Shown piece by piece: positions 9,530 to 21,214 of a stretch of 64,000 nucleotides of DNA. Under the pieces are notes generated by a model, which saw nothing but the letters and a program-made list of their open reading frames with translations, was not told the origin of the DNA and made no database searches. Where the stretch lies: the NCBI GenBank assembly GCA_951799425.1, contig OX637403.1:23278811-23342810 (forward strand), in the 5' to 3' direction. Origin of the DNA: Ilex aquifolium. Taxonomy: Eukaryota > Streptophyta > Magnoliopsida > Aquifoliales > Aquifoliaceae. Numbering within the stretch: position 1 is the stretch's first letter; each line of letters opens with the position of its first letter. The translations under genes were made by a program, and so were the position numbers.

Positions 9530-10035
9530 GTGAGAGGTTCCTTGTAAGGATGCTCACCCATTCTCAAGAGGTTCCTTGTAAGGATGTTTGGGAAATAATG
9601 AAGTGATTGGTGGGAGGTTTCTTGTAAGAATGCTCACCCATTCTCAAGAGGTTCCTTGTAAGGATGCTTGAGAATCAATGAATGGAGGTGGAGGTTGCTC
9701 TTAAGTATGCCACCTACCGGAAGAATGGGGGTGGAGGTTGCTCTTAAGTATGCCACCTACCGGAAGAATGGGGGTGGAGGTTGCTCTAAAGTATGCCACC
9801 TACCGGAAGAATGGGGGTGGAGGTTGCTCTTAAGTATGCCACCTACCGGAAGAATGGGGGTGGAGGTTGCTCTAAAGTATGCCACCGACCGGAAGAATGG
9901 GGGTGGAGGTTGCCCTAAAGTATGCCACCTACCAAAAGAATGGGTTCTCAAGAGGTTCCTCTTAAGGATGCTTGAGAATCAGAGATGATCTAAAGGGGGG
10001 TGGAGGTTACCTTAAAGTATGCCACCTACCTAAAG
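9530..10035 (+). repeat. Minisatellite, 43-bp period, with flanking short repeats
   Basis: Copies starting with gaggttgct begin at 9691, 9734, 9777, 9820, 9863 and 9906, each 43 bp apart, with a seventh diverged copy near 9997. A separate repeat, gaggttcctTgtaaggatg, occurs several times at 9533-9665 and again near 9950. The plus-strand reading frame through the array (9668-9988) is an artefact of a period that is not a multiple of three but lacks stops. Confidence 0.9.
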
Positions 10036-10921
10036 AATTGTTTGGGATTGTTTATGGCCATTAATGATTATCTTTATGTGGTGCTCGTTTATTCCTTAAG
10101 AAATGTACGATACAAATCATGGATTACTATTGACCGGGTATCATGTAGTGGGTAGACGTCTTTGTACGCCGTGTGGGTACGAACTTTTCCTATCACTAAT
10201 GATCACGGATTAGTAACGTGGGTTGTGTCGGACATACAGTGTGGGTTATCGTGCATTGTACCAAAAATGGTTTCCTACAAGAACTTGTGGGAGTATGGGA
10301 TTCCACAAGGTCTTGTGGGAAAATGGTTTATATTTTGGAAAATGGATATGTGTTGAAATCTTGGTTTCTTTTATTGTTCATTTAAATTACTGTTGTTACT
10401 TAAACTTGAGATCCATTTTAAAATGTCCATGTTTTACTTCAAAGATTATATATGCTATTTGTGAAATGAGACCGGCCATTTTATATGCTTTTATAAACCT
10501 TGTTTGAGTTTGGGAGGAATGTTGCTACGGAGCTTAGTGCTCACCCCCTCCTGCTAACATTTTTCAGATAAGGTGCTAGAGGAGAACCTCGGAGTTGACA
10601 AGCAGGGGTATTGGGAGGCCCCATTCGAGGGAAATCTAGATCCCGAGGTGGACATATAGAGACAAAGCTTCCTTTGTAATAGACTAGAGAATTTATTTCG
10701 AGATCATGTATCGTCTAGTATTCTATTTATTCCGCTGCTAAGTTTAAGTATAATTCTTTTGGAATGTAATTGCCATAGCTTGGTTTATTCTTTTGGATAA
10801 TGAGGTAAATATTTTATGGATGATGAATGAAGTTTAATTTATTTATGGATGATATTAGTGCTCTCATGATATGAATGTTTTAGAATGTAATGCCGTCCAG
10901 GGTGTGTTTTGGGGCGTTACA

Positions 10922-11694
10922 TTTTCCTTATTTTGTATTACAGTAATTCCGGATTTCTTTGGAACGACTTGTGTAGGACTAACCCATTTGCTGTCAGATA
11001 TAGGATAGATGATTTTTGCATCTAATAGTTTGAGTATTTCATTGCGAACGACTTCTTTTAGATGTGGGTTTAGTCTTCTTTGCATTTGACGAGATGGTTT
11101 AGCATTTTCTTCCAGGTATATATAGTGAGTGCATAGGAGTGGACTTATACCTTTGATATCTGCTATTGTCCATCCAAGGACACTTTGATGATTTTTCAGT
11201 ACTTCTGTTAATTCTTTTTCTTGTTTTTTAGATAAGTTTGCTGATATGATTACTGGATGAATTTTATTTTTTTCCAGAAAAACGTATTTTAGATTGGTTG
11301 GGAGTGGTTTTAAGTCTGTCTTAGCAATTTTTATGTTTGGTGCTACGGGTTCAGCTATTGGTAATTTTTCACCTGGTGGATTGTCCATAGATTTATCTTC
11401 AGATTCGGTATCAGATATTGATTGTAACTCAAATATATCTTCTTCTTTTTTTAGAAAAGTGTTTTCAAAGAAACTTTGAGTCAGTGTATTAACACAATTT
11501 ATTTCAAAGGGTTCTTCTTCGTCACTTTCTTCTTCTCTAGGTCGTTTTAAGCTGTTAAACACATTTAATTCTAGGGTCATGTTTCCAAATGATAATTTCA
11601 TTATTCCGTTCCTACAGTTTATTATGGCATTTGATGTGGCTAGGAACGGGCGGCCCAAGATTAGAGGTATGGATATAGATGTTTCGTAAGTTGG
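10922..11694 (-). pseudogene. Athila pol: protease-RT linker and RT fingers
   Basis: Minus-strand frame continuing from the protease (same frame as 13302-11695, separated by one TAA at 11697-11695). It includes LGRPFLATSNAIINCR, an acidic linker (REEESDEEEPFE), and the RT start with KWVSPTQVVPKKSGITV before it runs into the solo LTR. The frame resumes at 8330. This order is normal for Athila polyproteins. Confidence 0.9.
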
Positions 11695-13302
11695 TTATGT
11701 GTCTATGACGATGAAATCTGCGGGGAAATAGAATCGATCTATTTGAATAATAATATCTTCCACAATTCCTCGTGGAACTCTGATCGATCTATCTGCTAGT
11801 TGTAATGTAACCTTACAAGGTTTTAGTTCACTTAAGCCTAGCTGGGTATAGACGGAATATGGCATTAGATTACAACTAGATCCGAGGTCTAATAAGGCTC
11901 GATTGATTCGGAAATTTCCAATGATACATGGAACTGTTGGATTACCAGGGTCTTTGTATTTAAGAAGAGTTTCATGATGTAAGATAGTGTTAACTTGTTC
12001 GGTTAGGAATGCCTTTTTTTGTACATTAGTTCTTCTTTTTCTTGTACAAAGATCTTTTAGAAATTTAGCATATGCTGGAACTCGTTTAATTGCATCTAGT
12101 AATGGAATGTTAAGTTTGACTTGTTTAAATATTTCCAAAATCTCAGCTTGATCTTTTTCGGATGTGAGTTTCTTAATTCTTTGGGGGAAAGGTAAAGGGA
12201 TCGGACATGGTTGATCTTTTTCCTTTTCTGGTTCTGATTGTTTTGAAGGTTTTGGTTCAAGGGGTTCGTTTACCGGAATTGATTTACGTATGTTCTTTGC
12301 AATTTTAGGTTTTCTAGTTTTATTTATGATTTTCCCACTTCTTAGCGTTGTAATAGATTGTACTTGGCTTGGGGAAGGATCAGAAGTCACAGAATTAATT
12401 TGATTTTGATTTTGTGGAGGTTTTGGTTGGGAGGGAAATTTTCCTTTTTCTGGTATACTGAGGGATTGAATCAGTTTAGCTAAATGACCCTTGATATCCT
12501 CAATACTCTGGGAAGTTTGAGTTATAAATTCGTTAAAAACTTGAGTTGTTTGGTTATTAAAACTCATCTGATTTTGAATAAATTGGTTCATTGTGTCTTC
12601 CAGAGTTCTTTTATGTGGGGGTTGATATGGTTGGTATTGTTGTTGTTGATTTTGTGCCTGTGGTGGTCCTTGTGTTTGATTTGTGGATTGCGTGTTTCTC
12701 CAACTAAAATTTGGATGATTCCTCAATCCTGGATTGTAAGTTTCAGAATAGGGATTCATATAGGGCTTATTATTGTTGTTATAAGTTGGAATTGCATTAG
12801 ATTGTTCTATCAGAACTTCTTTGAATGCAGGTATAGTTGGACATTCTGCTTCAGGATGTCCTGACAACGCACAAATTTCACATATTTGTTCAGTAGTTGT
12901 TATAACAGACACTTGTTTTAGTTTTTTCATTTCTAGGGCTTCTAGTTTTCGAGATAAACTAGCCATTTTAGCTCTTAGATCATCATCTTCTTTTAATACA
13001 TATTTTCCTCTTTCGGATGTAGATGGCTTATTTTCTACTATGTTAGACGAAGTCGAGTCCCACATTTGGGAGCTTTCCGAAATAGTATCGAAGAATTGGA
13101 ATGCTTCTTCGGGTCTTTTATTCATGAACTCCCCCTGTGCCATCATTTCAACAAACTGTCGCATTGCAGATGGGAGTGCATCATAAAAAAATCCGACTAA
13201 GGTCCAATCTTCGAATGCATGATGTGGATAGGCTTGGAGAAGATCTTTGAATCTTTCCCAGCATTGATAAAAAGTTTCATTTTCTTTTACAGAAAAGTTC
13301 AT
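11695..13302 (-). pseudogene. Athila gag C-terminal part and protease
   Basis: 535 open codons. The start is the gag core (MNFSVKENETFYQCWERFK), not a true initiator, because gag continues upstream in another frame. A CCHC knuckle CEICALSGHPEAEC lies near residues 140-153. A Q/N-rich region follows, then the retropepsin-like protease with ALLDLGSSCNLMPYS (D-L-G-S, the Athila form of the active site) and the conserved LGL and ILGRPF-type downstream region. A TAA at 11697-11695 cuts it from pol. Breaks upstream near 13445 and 13364 separate it from the gag N-terminus. Confidence 0.9.
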
Positions 13303-13823
13303 GATTTGACGTCTTAACGTGTTAGTACGATGTATAGGAAAGAACTTTTTAAAGAACTCAGTCTATAAAGTTTGCCAATTTGTGATGGAGTTGGCTCTTA
13401 AGGTATTAAGCCATTGTTTTACTTTATCTTTTAAAGAAAATGGAATAATTTTAGTTTGACCATTTCAGAGTTATCTTGCAACGTTCCACAGACTTCTTCA
13501 AATTCTTTCATATGAATGTAGGGATTTTCAGTTTCTAGACCATGAAATTGGGGTAGCAACTGGATAGTTCCTGATTTAATATTAATGTTTGGAGTGTCTT
13601 CTGGAAAAGCGAAACAGGATGGGACATTTGTTCGCGTAGGATGTAGATATTCTCTTAAAGGTCGGATGTTTTGGATGACTTCTTGTTCTCTAGGAGGTTC
13701 TTCCCTAGGTACGTTTTGAGCCATACTTAATTCAAACGATTCTTGTGTGGATGATGAAGATGAGGATGAGGATGAGGGTTGAGCTGGCTGGTTTACTGAA
13801 CCTACTGATGACCGTACAGACAT
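13303..13823 (-). pseudogene. Athila gag N-terminal part, frameshifted
   Basis: The Met at 13823 opens 130 codons with a serine-rich N-terminus and the gag core entry (IQLLPQFHGLETENPYIH). A 1-nt loss near 13445 shifts the frame, and a TAG near 13365 lies in the next frame before gag resumes at 13302. This is the probable gag start, 98 bp downstream of the PBS on the minus strand. Confidence 0.85.
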
Positions 13824-13921
13824 AAACTATTTAAAAACAAACAAACAGAAACAAATTATTAACAAACAACTACTTTATATTTTTTATTTTTTTATTTTTT
13901 ATTTTTTTTAATTACCGTAAC

Positions 13922-13939
13922 TCCCCGGCAACGGCGCCA
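13922..13939 (-). other. Primer-binding site for tRNA-Asp
   Basis: The plus-strand sequence tccccggcaacggcgcca is identical to the 3' end (with CCA) of plant tRNA-Asp(GUC), so the minus strand carries an 18-nt perfect PBS. It sits 6 nt from the LTR edge at 13946. Asp priming is a known Athila trait. Confidence 0.95.
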
Positions 13940-13945
13940 AAAACT

Positions 13946-15836
13946 TGATTCGCACTTTTTAGTGTGTCTGAATTATATTGTTATATTACACCCAAGTATA
14001 AGTGGTCAAATTGTAGTTTTCTCGATTTTTAAGTCCAAGTATCGATCCCACAGAGAGTTTTAGTAATTAGAATAAAATAAAATAAAAACAATAAAATAAA
14101 AATAAAGCCATAAAGAGGTTGTTTGGAGTAGTTTGATGTTTGAGAGCTTGTGGTGTGAGCTTAGTCTGTTCGAGTAACTTAACTTAATTAAAAGACAGAA
14201 TTAAATTGCAATAATAATGAAATGCGTAAGTAAAGTAGATTAATGACAGAAATATAAAAGATATCCTTCAGTTCAAGAATCCCACATGCGTTATATTGGT
14301 CTTGTTACGGAATTGCTACCTCACATCAATTAACTTCCATTTTACTGGAAAGCTAACCAGCAGGTCTAATGTATATAAACCATAACACAGCTGCTTCTCA
14401 AGCTACACTGGTGGTAATATTTTGTAACACAGCTGCTTTTCAAGCCACACTGGTTATATCCACGTCAACTGATTAACTCAAGCAAACCAGAAGGTCAAGC
14501 CATTCATGAGGAATACTTGAGTTATTCATTTGATCTCATGATTGCAAATGCGTATATATAATAAACCATAACACAACTGCTTCTTAAGCTACACTGGTGG
14601 TAATATATATAGCACAGCTGCTTCTTAGGCTACACTGGGTATAGATATTCCAATTGACTAATCCAAGTAAAATCCGCAGGTGGTACAGACTATCTTCCGG
14701 TGACTTGTCAGGTCAACCGGTAGTAGTTAATCATAACACAGCCGCTTCTTAGGCTTACTGTATTTAGATACATCACCCAGAAAGTGAAGTCACTCAAACG
14801 GCATACTTGAATTATTCAATAGGTTATCTATATATATTGACAGTAGAACTTCCTCAGCGTTCCGGTGGAGGACTAGCCATACCGATAGGATCACCGGGGT
14901 TATTCTAGCAGGCAATATTATTATATATAGTAATACCAGGCGTCAGTGGAACTTCCTCAGCATTCCGGTGGAGGATTAACCATACCGGTAGGAACGCCGG
15001 GGTCATTCTAGCTGGCCCGTCTTATATATAATAAACGTATAAATAAAACATCAGCAATTCCATAAACAGACCAATATTATACATGTTGTCCCCTCGAACC
15101 GGAGGATATACGGAATTACTCACGCTCCATTGCTATAGACAAGCAAGGAGAGCTAGCAATTGTCATTATAACAGAAAATAAAAGTACGGAATTTAAAAGT
15201 CTTTCGCAGGGAATGATTGAAATACAACCACTCTTATGATCGATTAAGATGAAAAAGTGGCAGCAGTTCAACTATCCGAATGGAAAGATACAATGAAAAT
15301 ATAACAGTACAGGACGTAGGACTGAAGTATAACACGGACCGGAGCGTGTTTTCTCTTTTCTTTTCTCTCTTTTTCTTTCTTCTGAATTACTTGAAAAAAC
15401 TTCAGAACTTTTCGTATTTCTCTCTCGGCTTTCTCTTGGTTCCGGCCTTATGAAATGCAGAAGGGGGCATGGGTATTTATAGGCGTGGGAAGGCAAGTGG
15501 GAGAAAAGATGAGCTTGAGTCTGACAAGGGTGACCGTCCGGACGCCATCACCACCGTCCGGACGGTGGTGCTTTGCTGGAAAATCCCACTTGCGTGCATG
15601 CTGACTCTTCACATGCTTTTATTACACTTTGTCCTTCATTCTTTGCATTCTCCTGACATTGCTCCCTTGGTCTTGCGTTAATTCGGCATTTGTCCTGCAA
15701 CTTTTAGATAAAATGTTACAACTAGTATCATTCCCCAACAAACCCTAATTTACTCTAAGTACTAATTTTTAGTGCGTTCATTATACTAATTTGAGTTTTT
15801 TGATTTTTTAATTTACATACTAATTTAGGTTAATCA
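13946..15836 (-). repeat. 5' LTR of the first Athila-type element (complete, 1891 bp)
   Basis: It runs from tgattcgcac to ggttaatca, so both ends have the TG/CA termini. It begins 6 nt from the PBS and ends at a boundary where similarity to the left LTR stops. The beginning on the plus strand (tgattcgcac...acacccaagta...tcgatcccac) resembles the ends of the LTRs at 19336 and 49705. This is a recurrent U5 end of this lineage. Confidence 0.93.
15474..15570 (-). promoter_or_regulatory. LTR promoter: TATA box and gtccggac palindromes
   Basis: Minus-strand tataaata at 15481-15474. Palindromes begin at 15534 and the perfect 22-bp one is at 15549-15570. The proximal palindrome is 53 nt from the TATA box. 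It is the only copy that could transcribe the full element. Confidence 0.7.
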
Positions 15837-16480
15837 GTTACCATCTAATGGTTCCTATCCAACATCACACATTGGAGAAGAACTTGTTTGGTTGAAGACC
15901 AAACCTATTGGCAAGTGTGCATACTAAGGATCTTGGCAGAGAAGATTGCTTGAGGCCTAGAGAATTCATTGTGGTACAGAATCCAAGTGAAACTATCCAA
16001 TACATTTGCGGATGTATCCGATGGAGAGACTTATTGAAGGAAATGAATATCTAACTATAGTATTGGTTGATGTATAAAACTTCAGTACTTGTAAGCTGAC
16101 TTTGGCGTAATGGATTAAGCTTTTGGTGAACCCCTGAGTGATTCCCCGTGGTTTTTTCTGAGAAAGATTTCCTCATCAATAAATCATTTGTGGTATTTAA
16201 TGATTTTTCATATAAACTTATGATTTGATGCACACAAGTTCACTATGTGTTTGATTGAATGATTGATTGAATATATTTATCATCCATAGTTGCGTAGCAA
16301 GGGTTCGAGTCTTTGGTTGGGATCCCTATGAGAGATTAAGGGTACAAAGATTAATTGACAAAATCAATACACTAATCTTCATGGGTTCAAGAGGTCATTG
16401 TGATTGAAAAGTGGGTTCTCACTATTAGGTGAACAATCTTTGTTAGAATATGTAATGGAGATAATAATAGGTTTAAATAG
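15837..16480. other. Unassigned sequence flanking the element
   Basis: AT-rich, no convincing ORF and no recognisable repeat boundary. It may be decayed retroelement sequence because a gag remnant follows directly. Confidence 0.4.
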
Positions 16481-16660
16481 TTGTTTGTCCAAGCATAAAA
16501 AATCTTTGTCCAAGTATAAATAATCTCGCCCTCCTTACTTGTGAAGTTCATGATTTGACATTTTAAAGCATTTCTTCGATGAAGAAGAAAGAATTTTTTG
16601 AAATACTCTTTTTTGAAGGGCTTGTCAATTGGCAATAGATAGAGAGTTTAAAGAATTTAG
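16481..16660 (-). pseudogene. Remnant of an Athila-like gag
   Basis: The minus-strand frame contains KKFFLLHRRNALKCQIMNF and TSKEGEIIYTW. These line up with the gag core of the first element just upstream of and including its MNFSVKENETFYQCW segment (plus-strand 13250-13370). Only about 60 codons are recognisable. Flanking sequence shows no other gag parts. Confidence 0.55.
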
Positions 16661-16689
16661 CCACATTTTACCTTTACATAAGCCACTGT

Positions 16690-18454
16690 GGAGTTTTTTT
16701 TCAGTAAGCACATTTCATTAATCAAAATTCAAATCATACAGAGGTATACCCCATGTAGAAGTAAGAAAAAGGAAAAAGGACAAGGGGAGATGGTTGATCA
16801 TCTAAACACAATGGCAAAACATCCCTCATCCCTCTAGAAAAACAAGAGATACATAATTATAATATAACACTTATCGAAGACAATGCAACAACATCAACAG
16901 TGAGCAAGAATTTGAAAGGCAACAGTGATTAAAATCAGTACATGTCATCCTACCACATAACATCACCTTCTTAGCTCACATGAAAACTACTTCATCTTAG
17001 AAGCACCATCATAGCAAGCTCAAAAGCACGAGTAGAGAAATAAAACCCAAAAAAACAACAGCCCCTCAACTCATCAACAGATCAAGAACTCTTTTGCACA
17101 ACATCAGCTTCTTAGCTCACAAGAGGACTACTTCATCACAATAGCACATCAGAGCAAGCTCAATAGCTAAAAAAACCAAAAAAACAACAATAGCCCAACA
17201 CCATCGCAACCACCACTCAGTAGCAGATCAATAGAACCCATTTGATTATCATACTTCAAGGGGGCTCAAAAATTGATTCTGAGAGGGACCACTACTTTTG
17301 CAACCATAGATTAGGAGTGGTTATTCCAAATCCTCTGTTTAACTGTATCTTCTACCATATGCAATCCACTATCTCTTTATAAATAATAATAGCATCCTTA
17401 TAAGAATTTCTAAAGTTCTTTGATTTCTTTCCATCCATACTCTATAAACAATAGTGGAGGGTACAAATCTGCCAATCAACTTCATCAAATTTTTTCCTTT
17501 CATGTTCTTCACAAACCACTGGACAAGACTTTTCCAATCTCCATTTGGCCACTACACACTGCATCTCATCTCTAGTGATTTCCATAGCCTATTAGTAAAA
17601 GGGCAGGCAAAGAACAAGTGATTATGGCTCTCTAATTCTCTTCGGCAAAAAACACATTATGCACTCTGTATGATACCATATGCAATAAGTTTGCATTATG
17701 TTGATAGTTTTCCTTGCATAGCTAGCCACAAAATAAGGCCGAGTATAGGAATTGCTCTGTAGAACCATACAATCTTTGCCTAAATTTGTGGTTACCTCTT
17801 CATTCTTAAAGTTTCCCAAGCAGCTTTGGATGTAAATAGATGTTTTGGAATGGGCAGCCATTGAATAGTATCCTCCAAGTCCAATTCAGGCTTCCAACTT
17901 GGAGGGATCCCTTTTTGCACTTCCAGTAGTGCCTTATTAGCAGTAGTAGGCCAAACCCAATCTGAGTATTCAATAATGTTGTTGACTCAAGCTTCCCTAT
18001 CCAGCCCTGAGTCACTAATAATTCTTTCTCCTATACTTTGAAAGATATGGTCAATAGGATGCCAAGGGTCAAGCCACAAGAACTTAGATCTCCTATTTCC
18101 AATTTTGTGTCGACTGAGAGGCAAACATTCATCCCTCAAGTTTAGAATCTTCCTCCAACCCCATGAAGAGTTTTGGGATACCTTGATATTCCAAAAGCTT
18201 TTTCCTCTTAGAAGATAAGTTACCACCCATGAAGCCCAAACAGAGTTCCCATGTGGATTGATTACATTCCACAACTGCTTAGCAATTGCAGCCCTATTCC
18301 GTGCTTCCAGTCTTCTAATTCCCAAATCTCCTTCTTTCCTTGGAAGGCATACATTTAACCAAGCCACCTTAGCACCACTAGCGTTGAGCTCACTACTTGA
18401 CCATAAAAATCTTCTCATTAGCTGTTGAATTAATCATTTGGAGTCTTTATGCGT
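16690..18454 (-). pseudogene. LINE (non-LTR retrotransposon) 3' part: RT end and zf-RVT domain
   Basis: Minus-strand remnants in order: RT C-terminus (18418 down: FLWSSSELNASGAKVAWLN, LGIRRLEARNRAAIAKQLW), the typical LDPWH / IISDSGLD spacer, and a degenerate zinc-binding RVT domain at about 17530-17860, with a CVFC...HNHLFFAC pattern in broken frames. A short T8 run at 16693-16701 would be the residual poly(A) end. The upstream polymerase core is missing: at 18455 the sequence jumps into the segment that normally lies between endonuclease and RT. The copy is a fossil. Confidence 0.75.
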
Positions 18455-18957
18455 ACGACAAGTTTCTCCTTTTCAACTTCCCTTAGTCCTTGTTCTTGGG
18501 GGTTTTATCAAAACTGCTTTGGATCCCATTTAGTAGTTGTTTAGCTTCAATCACTCTTGATGGGATTTCACTGTACTTCTTCTTATTTAATTCCTGTAAC
18601 TCAACTTTTAAATCTTTGAGTTTCCTGAAAATCTAGTCCATTGGATAACCCCTATGCTAATGCAGCCACACTCTTGAAACAATATGAAGAAAATACTGGT
18701 TCTTTGTCCAAAAATCAAAACATTTAAAAGGTTTCCTTCATTTGAGTAAGTTTCTACCCATTCTTACTAAAGAAAGAGAATGATCAGACATACCTGGTGT
18801 AAGAAATTCTGCCTCAGATAATGGGAACTCGTTGCTCCAGGCTTCATTTATCAATACCCCATCCAGTTTTCTTGCAATGATTCCTCCTTCGTATCTCCTG
18901 CTACACCATGTAAGTTGTATTCCAGAGTACTTTAGATTATCAACCTCAGCCTTCAAT
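18455..18957 (-). pseudogene. LINE endonuclease end and linker, unit A
   Basis: The minus-strand frame 18989-18738 holds the endonuclease C-terminal part (IQLTWCSRRYEGG, RKLDGVLINEAW, FLTPGMSDHSL). This is the usual SDH-containing end of plant LINE endonucleases. The following linker to 18455 is paralogous to 34862-35290 plus 24990-25268 (unit B) and to 48004-48290 plus 38105-38541 (unit C). The 5' side joins directly to an ORC1 exon at about 18957. Confidence 0.75.
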
Positions 18958-19335
18958 ATGAGGAGCCTGGAACATCTCATGTATGGCAATTTGAACCTCT
19001 ACCATGCCAACAAGAGCTTTTCTTGGAAAGCAGCCAACTAGCACCATTACATTAGTAGAAACATCTTCTAGAACAAGCAAAAAATAGTTCTTGCTGAAAT
19101 GAATTCTAATTCTGGGCATTAATGATGACACCAATGTTTCATCAGACCAAATGTTGCATATCCGGCAGGTGAAGAATAAACCATGTGAAAATACGGATGA
19201 ATAAGGAAACATACATGCAAGAATACAGCATAGTTCCAGATTAAAATTAAAATCATTGTTGAAATGTTATGAAAATATTACATCTCTGCAAATTGAGTGT
19301 TACAAAAAAATATTTAGCACATTGTAGGTGGCTAG

Positions 19336-20822
19336 TGTTCTTGATCCGAAATGTGTACACCCAAGTGTAGGCGGTCAAGCTGTAGTAATAATCCAGTTTG
19401 AGTCCGGAGTCGAATCCACAAGGAGCTGTTGTTAGTGTTTCAAAGTAAGCAGTGGTGGAGACCAGTTGGTTGTATCCTTTGAGATTTGAAATTGTGGTGT
19501 TCAGGATTCTTTCTGGACAGAATATAAGATTCTTTCCAGGAGAGTTTTCTAAACAAAATGTGAGATAAGCTTTAATATAAAAGAGTCACTCTTTAGTTCA
19601 AGGCTTTGGACATGTAGTTAATTATCCAGTTTATTATAATTGTGCTTGATAACTCAATTAACCCCCGTGTCAACGGCAGGTTAATCGGAAGATAAAGGTG
19701 GATTGTAAGAATTAAGAACATGATTCCGATGTCTTCCTAGAAGTTTACAAGAATTGCCTGTGCTGAGACTTAACCCATCTACAAACAAGCAAGTGTTTCT
19801 ACAAGACATCTAATCATGACATTAATGCTCCTAGTCCATTCTTTAATTGAAGCACAATAATGGTGAAGATTGAAGGGTAGTCATGAAGATCTAGCCGGGG
19901 TACTTGCCTTGAATCGATGAATCTTTCTATGCAAGAGTTACCTATGTTATAGAAAGAACTCTTGATTATACAAAGTACGCTAGCTTTGCTAGATGCAATC
20001 AATCATTCAATAAGCAAGGGGAATATAAAGCATTAAGCATAATCAAAAATGCACAGATATATCTTCCAGATAATTTCTACACGTCTATCACCTGTCACTA
20101 AAGAGTGAATGAGAAACTACTCACTCTTCATGGCTTTGGTAAAGCTAAAAAAGTGAGTGGTGCTCATTCCTCCAAGTAGAGAAGTTACAAGATAAGGTAC
20201 AATAAACAAGGAGCCGATCTTCAACAAAGAATGAGTGAATCACATTCCACCCTTCACGACTTTGGCGAAACGCTAGAAAAGTGGAAGAGTTTCACTCTTT
20301 TAAGGGAAGAAAGAAGCTCAAGCATTGGAAGTGAATGAAACACATATTAAAAATAGAAGAAAAGTAGTCACTTTTGGAGGGTGATCCACAACCAAAAGTA
20401 ATCTGTCTTTCTTCTAGACATGAAATTAAAAGAGACAAATTAGAATAAAGCAATTAAAAGAAAGCAATTACTTTTGAAGGGTTTTCCACAACCAAAAAAA
20501 CATCTATCTTTTACAAGCCCCAATGGGTAGTATTTATAGGCAACCAAAAGATGCCCTTTTACAAGCCCTAAGAAGAGTTTTGAATTACACTTTGATCCCC
20601 CTTTGTTTTGCTTTAATAATTGGCACCATATAGTTTGTAGCTTTGATAATTGGCTCCCTAGTAATTTTGATGCACAAAATCCTGAAACGAACAACAATTA
20701 ATGAATTATTCCTAATTCACACACTAACTCTAATTTGACTTACTTTGACTAGTTTAACTTTATTTTACTAACACAATTGACCTATTAACTTAATTAAATT
20801 ATGCATTAATTGGGGTTAATCA
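19336..20822 (-). mobile_element. Solo LTR, Athila-like, in ORC1 unit A
   Basis: From tgttcttgatcc to ggttaatca (1487 bp), flanked by the duplicate gctag (19331-19335 and 20823-20827). The paralogous unit B is empty at the same point (near 35657-35664), which proves insertion. The left end (acacccaagtgtaggcggtcaag, tcgaatccacaagg) resembles the Athila LTR end at 13946. A minus-strand TATA box lies at 20538-20531. Repeated hairpin-like modules (cactcttcatggctttgg...) occur at 20100-20300. Confidence 0.92.
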
Positions 20823-21214
20823 GCTAGGCATAGTCCTTTTTAACCTATCCTCCCATTAATTTCCATAAATATTTGTCTCAGGCAGCAGCATCATCTATTA
20901 GGTTGCCAATTGGCAGATTCTCACGTAATTATCAGCATAACAGGTCATCCATAGCCTAAGACAGTATTGAGGTGGTAGTTCTATAATCTCATTACGTGAG
21001 CAACTAGATACTTGGGTAATAATATGATGCCCCCCAATTAACAAACCAGAGGAGTTAGAATAAACTGCAGAGAACAACAATATTGACACGCAATGGGCGT
21101 ACATAGCTATTTTCTCGAAACATGCTCAATCTGATAAACCATGTTGCAAACATTTTCGGGTGAAGGATTTATATATGATATCCTATTCCGAGGAAAGTGC
21201 AATGAAAGAACCCG

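Larger units (their letters stand above)
8336..10921 (+). mobile_element. Solo LTR of a Del/Tekay-related family inside the Athila RT
   Basis: Starts tgtaacacc and ends ggcgttaca, flanked by the 5-bp duplicate ttttc (8331-8335 and 10922-10926). It contains no gag-pol and no PBS. Its sequence is related over much of its length to the LTR at 48317 and more distantly to the LTRs at 38542 and 45640. Shared parts are the tgtaa start, the region around ccctagaaaacat after the TATA box, the gaggttccttgtaaggatg repeats (shared with 48317) and the ggggcgttaca end. This identifies it as a solo LTR left after LTR-LTR recombination. Its insertion split the RT gene of the host element and removed no host bases. 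Confidence 0.93.
1..15836 (-). mobile_element. Athila-type Ty3/gypsy LTR retrotransposon, left end outside window
   Basis: Positions 1-1501 and 14336-15836 are about 99% alike and in the same orientation, so they are the two LTRs. Between them, on the minus strand in order, lie a tRNA-Asp PBS, gag, protease, RT, RNase H, integrase, a small ORF, an extra ORF and a polypurine tract. The Asp-type PBS, the D-L-G protease motif and the extra ORF with the putative plant transposon domain (PF20167 type) are known features of the Athila lineage. The coding region is broken by several stops and shifts and by a nested solo LTR (8336-10921), so this copy cannot encode its own pol. The right flank starts gttac at 15837. 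The matching target-site duplicate lies left of the window. LTR similarity of about 1% divergence suggests a fairly recent insertion. Confidence 0.93.

Noticed and set aside
9668..9988. 106-codon ORF of repeating VCHLPEEWGW-like units
   Set aside because: It is the translation of the 43-bp minisatellite. The apparent protein repeat follows from the DNA repeat.
13922..13939. Possible tRNA-Asp gene
   Set aside because: Only the 3' 18 nt match, at the exact PBS position of the retroelement. No cloverleaf upstream.
18946..19212. Intact-looking 88-codon minus-strand ORF as an independent gene
   Set aside because: Its C-terminal 25 residues are an ORC1 exon and the rest is intron read-through. 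The same pattern in unit B is frameshifted.
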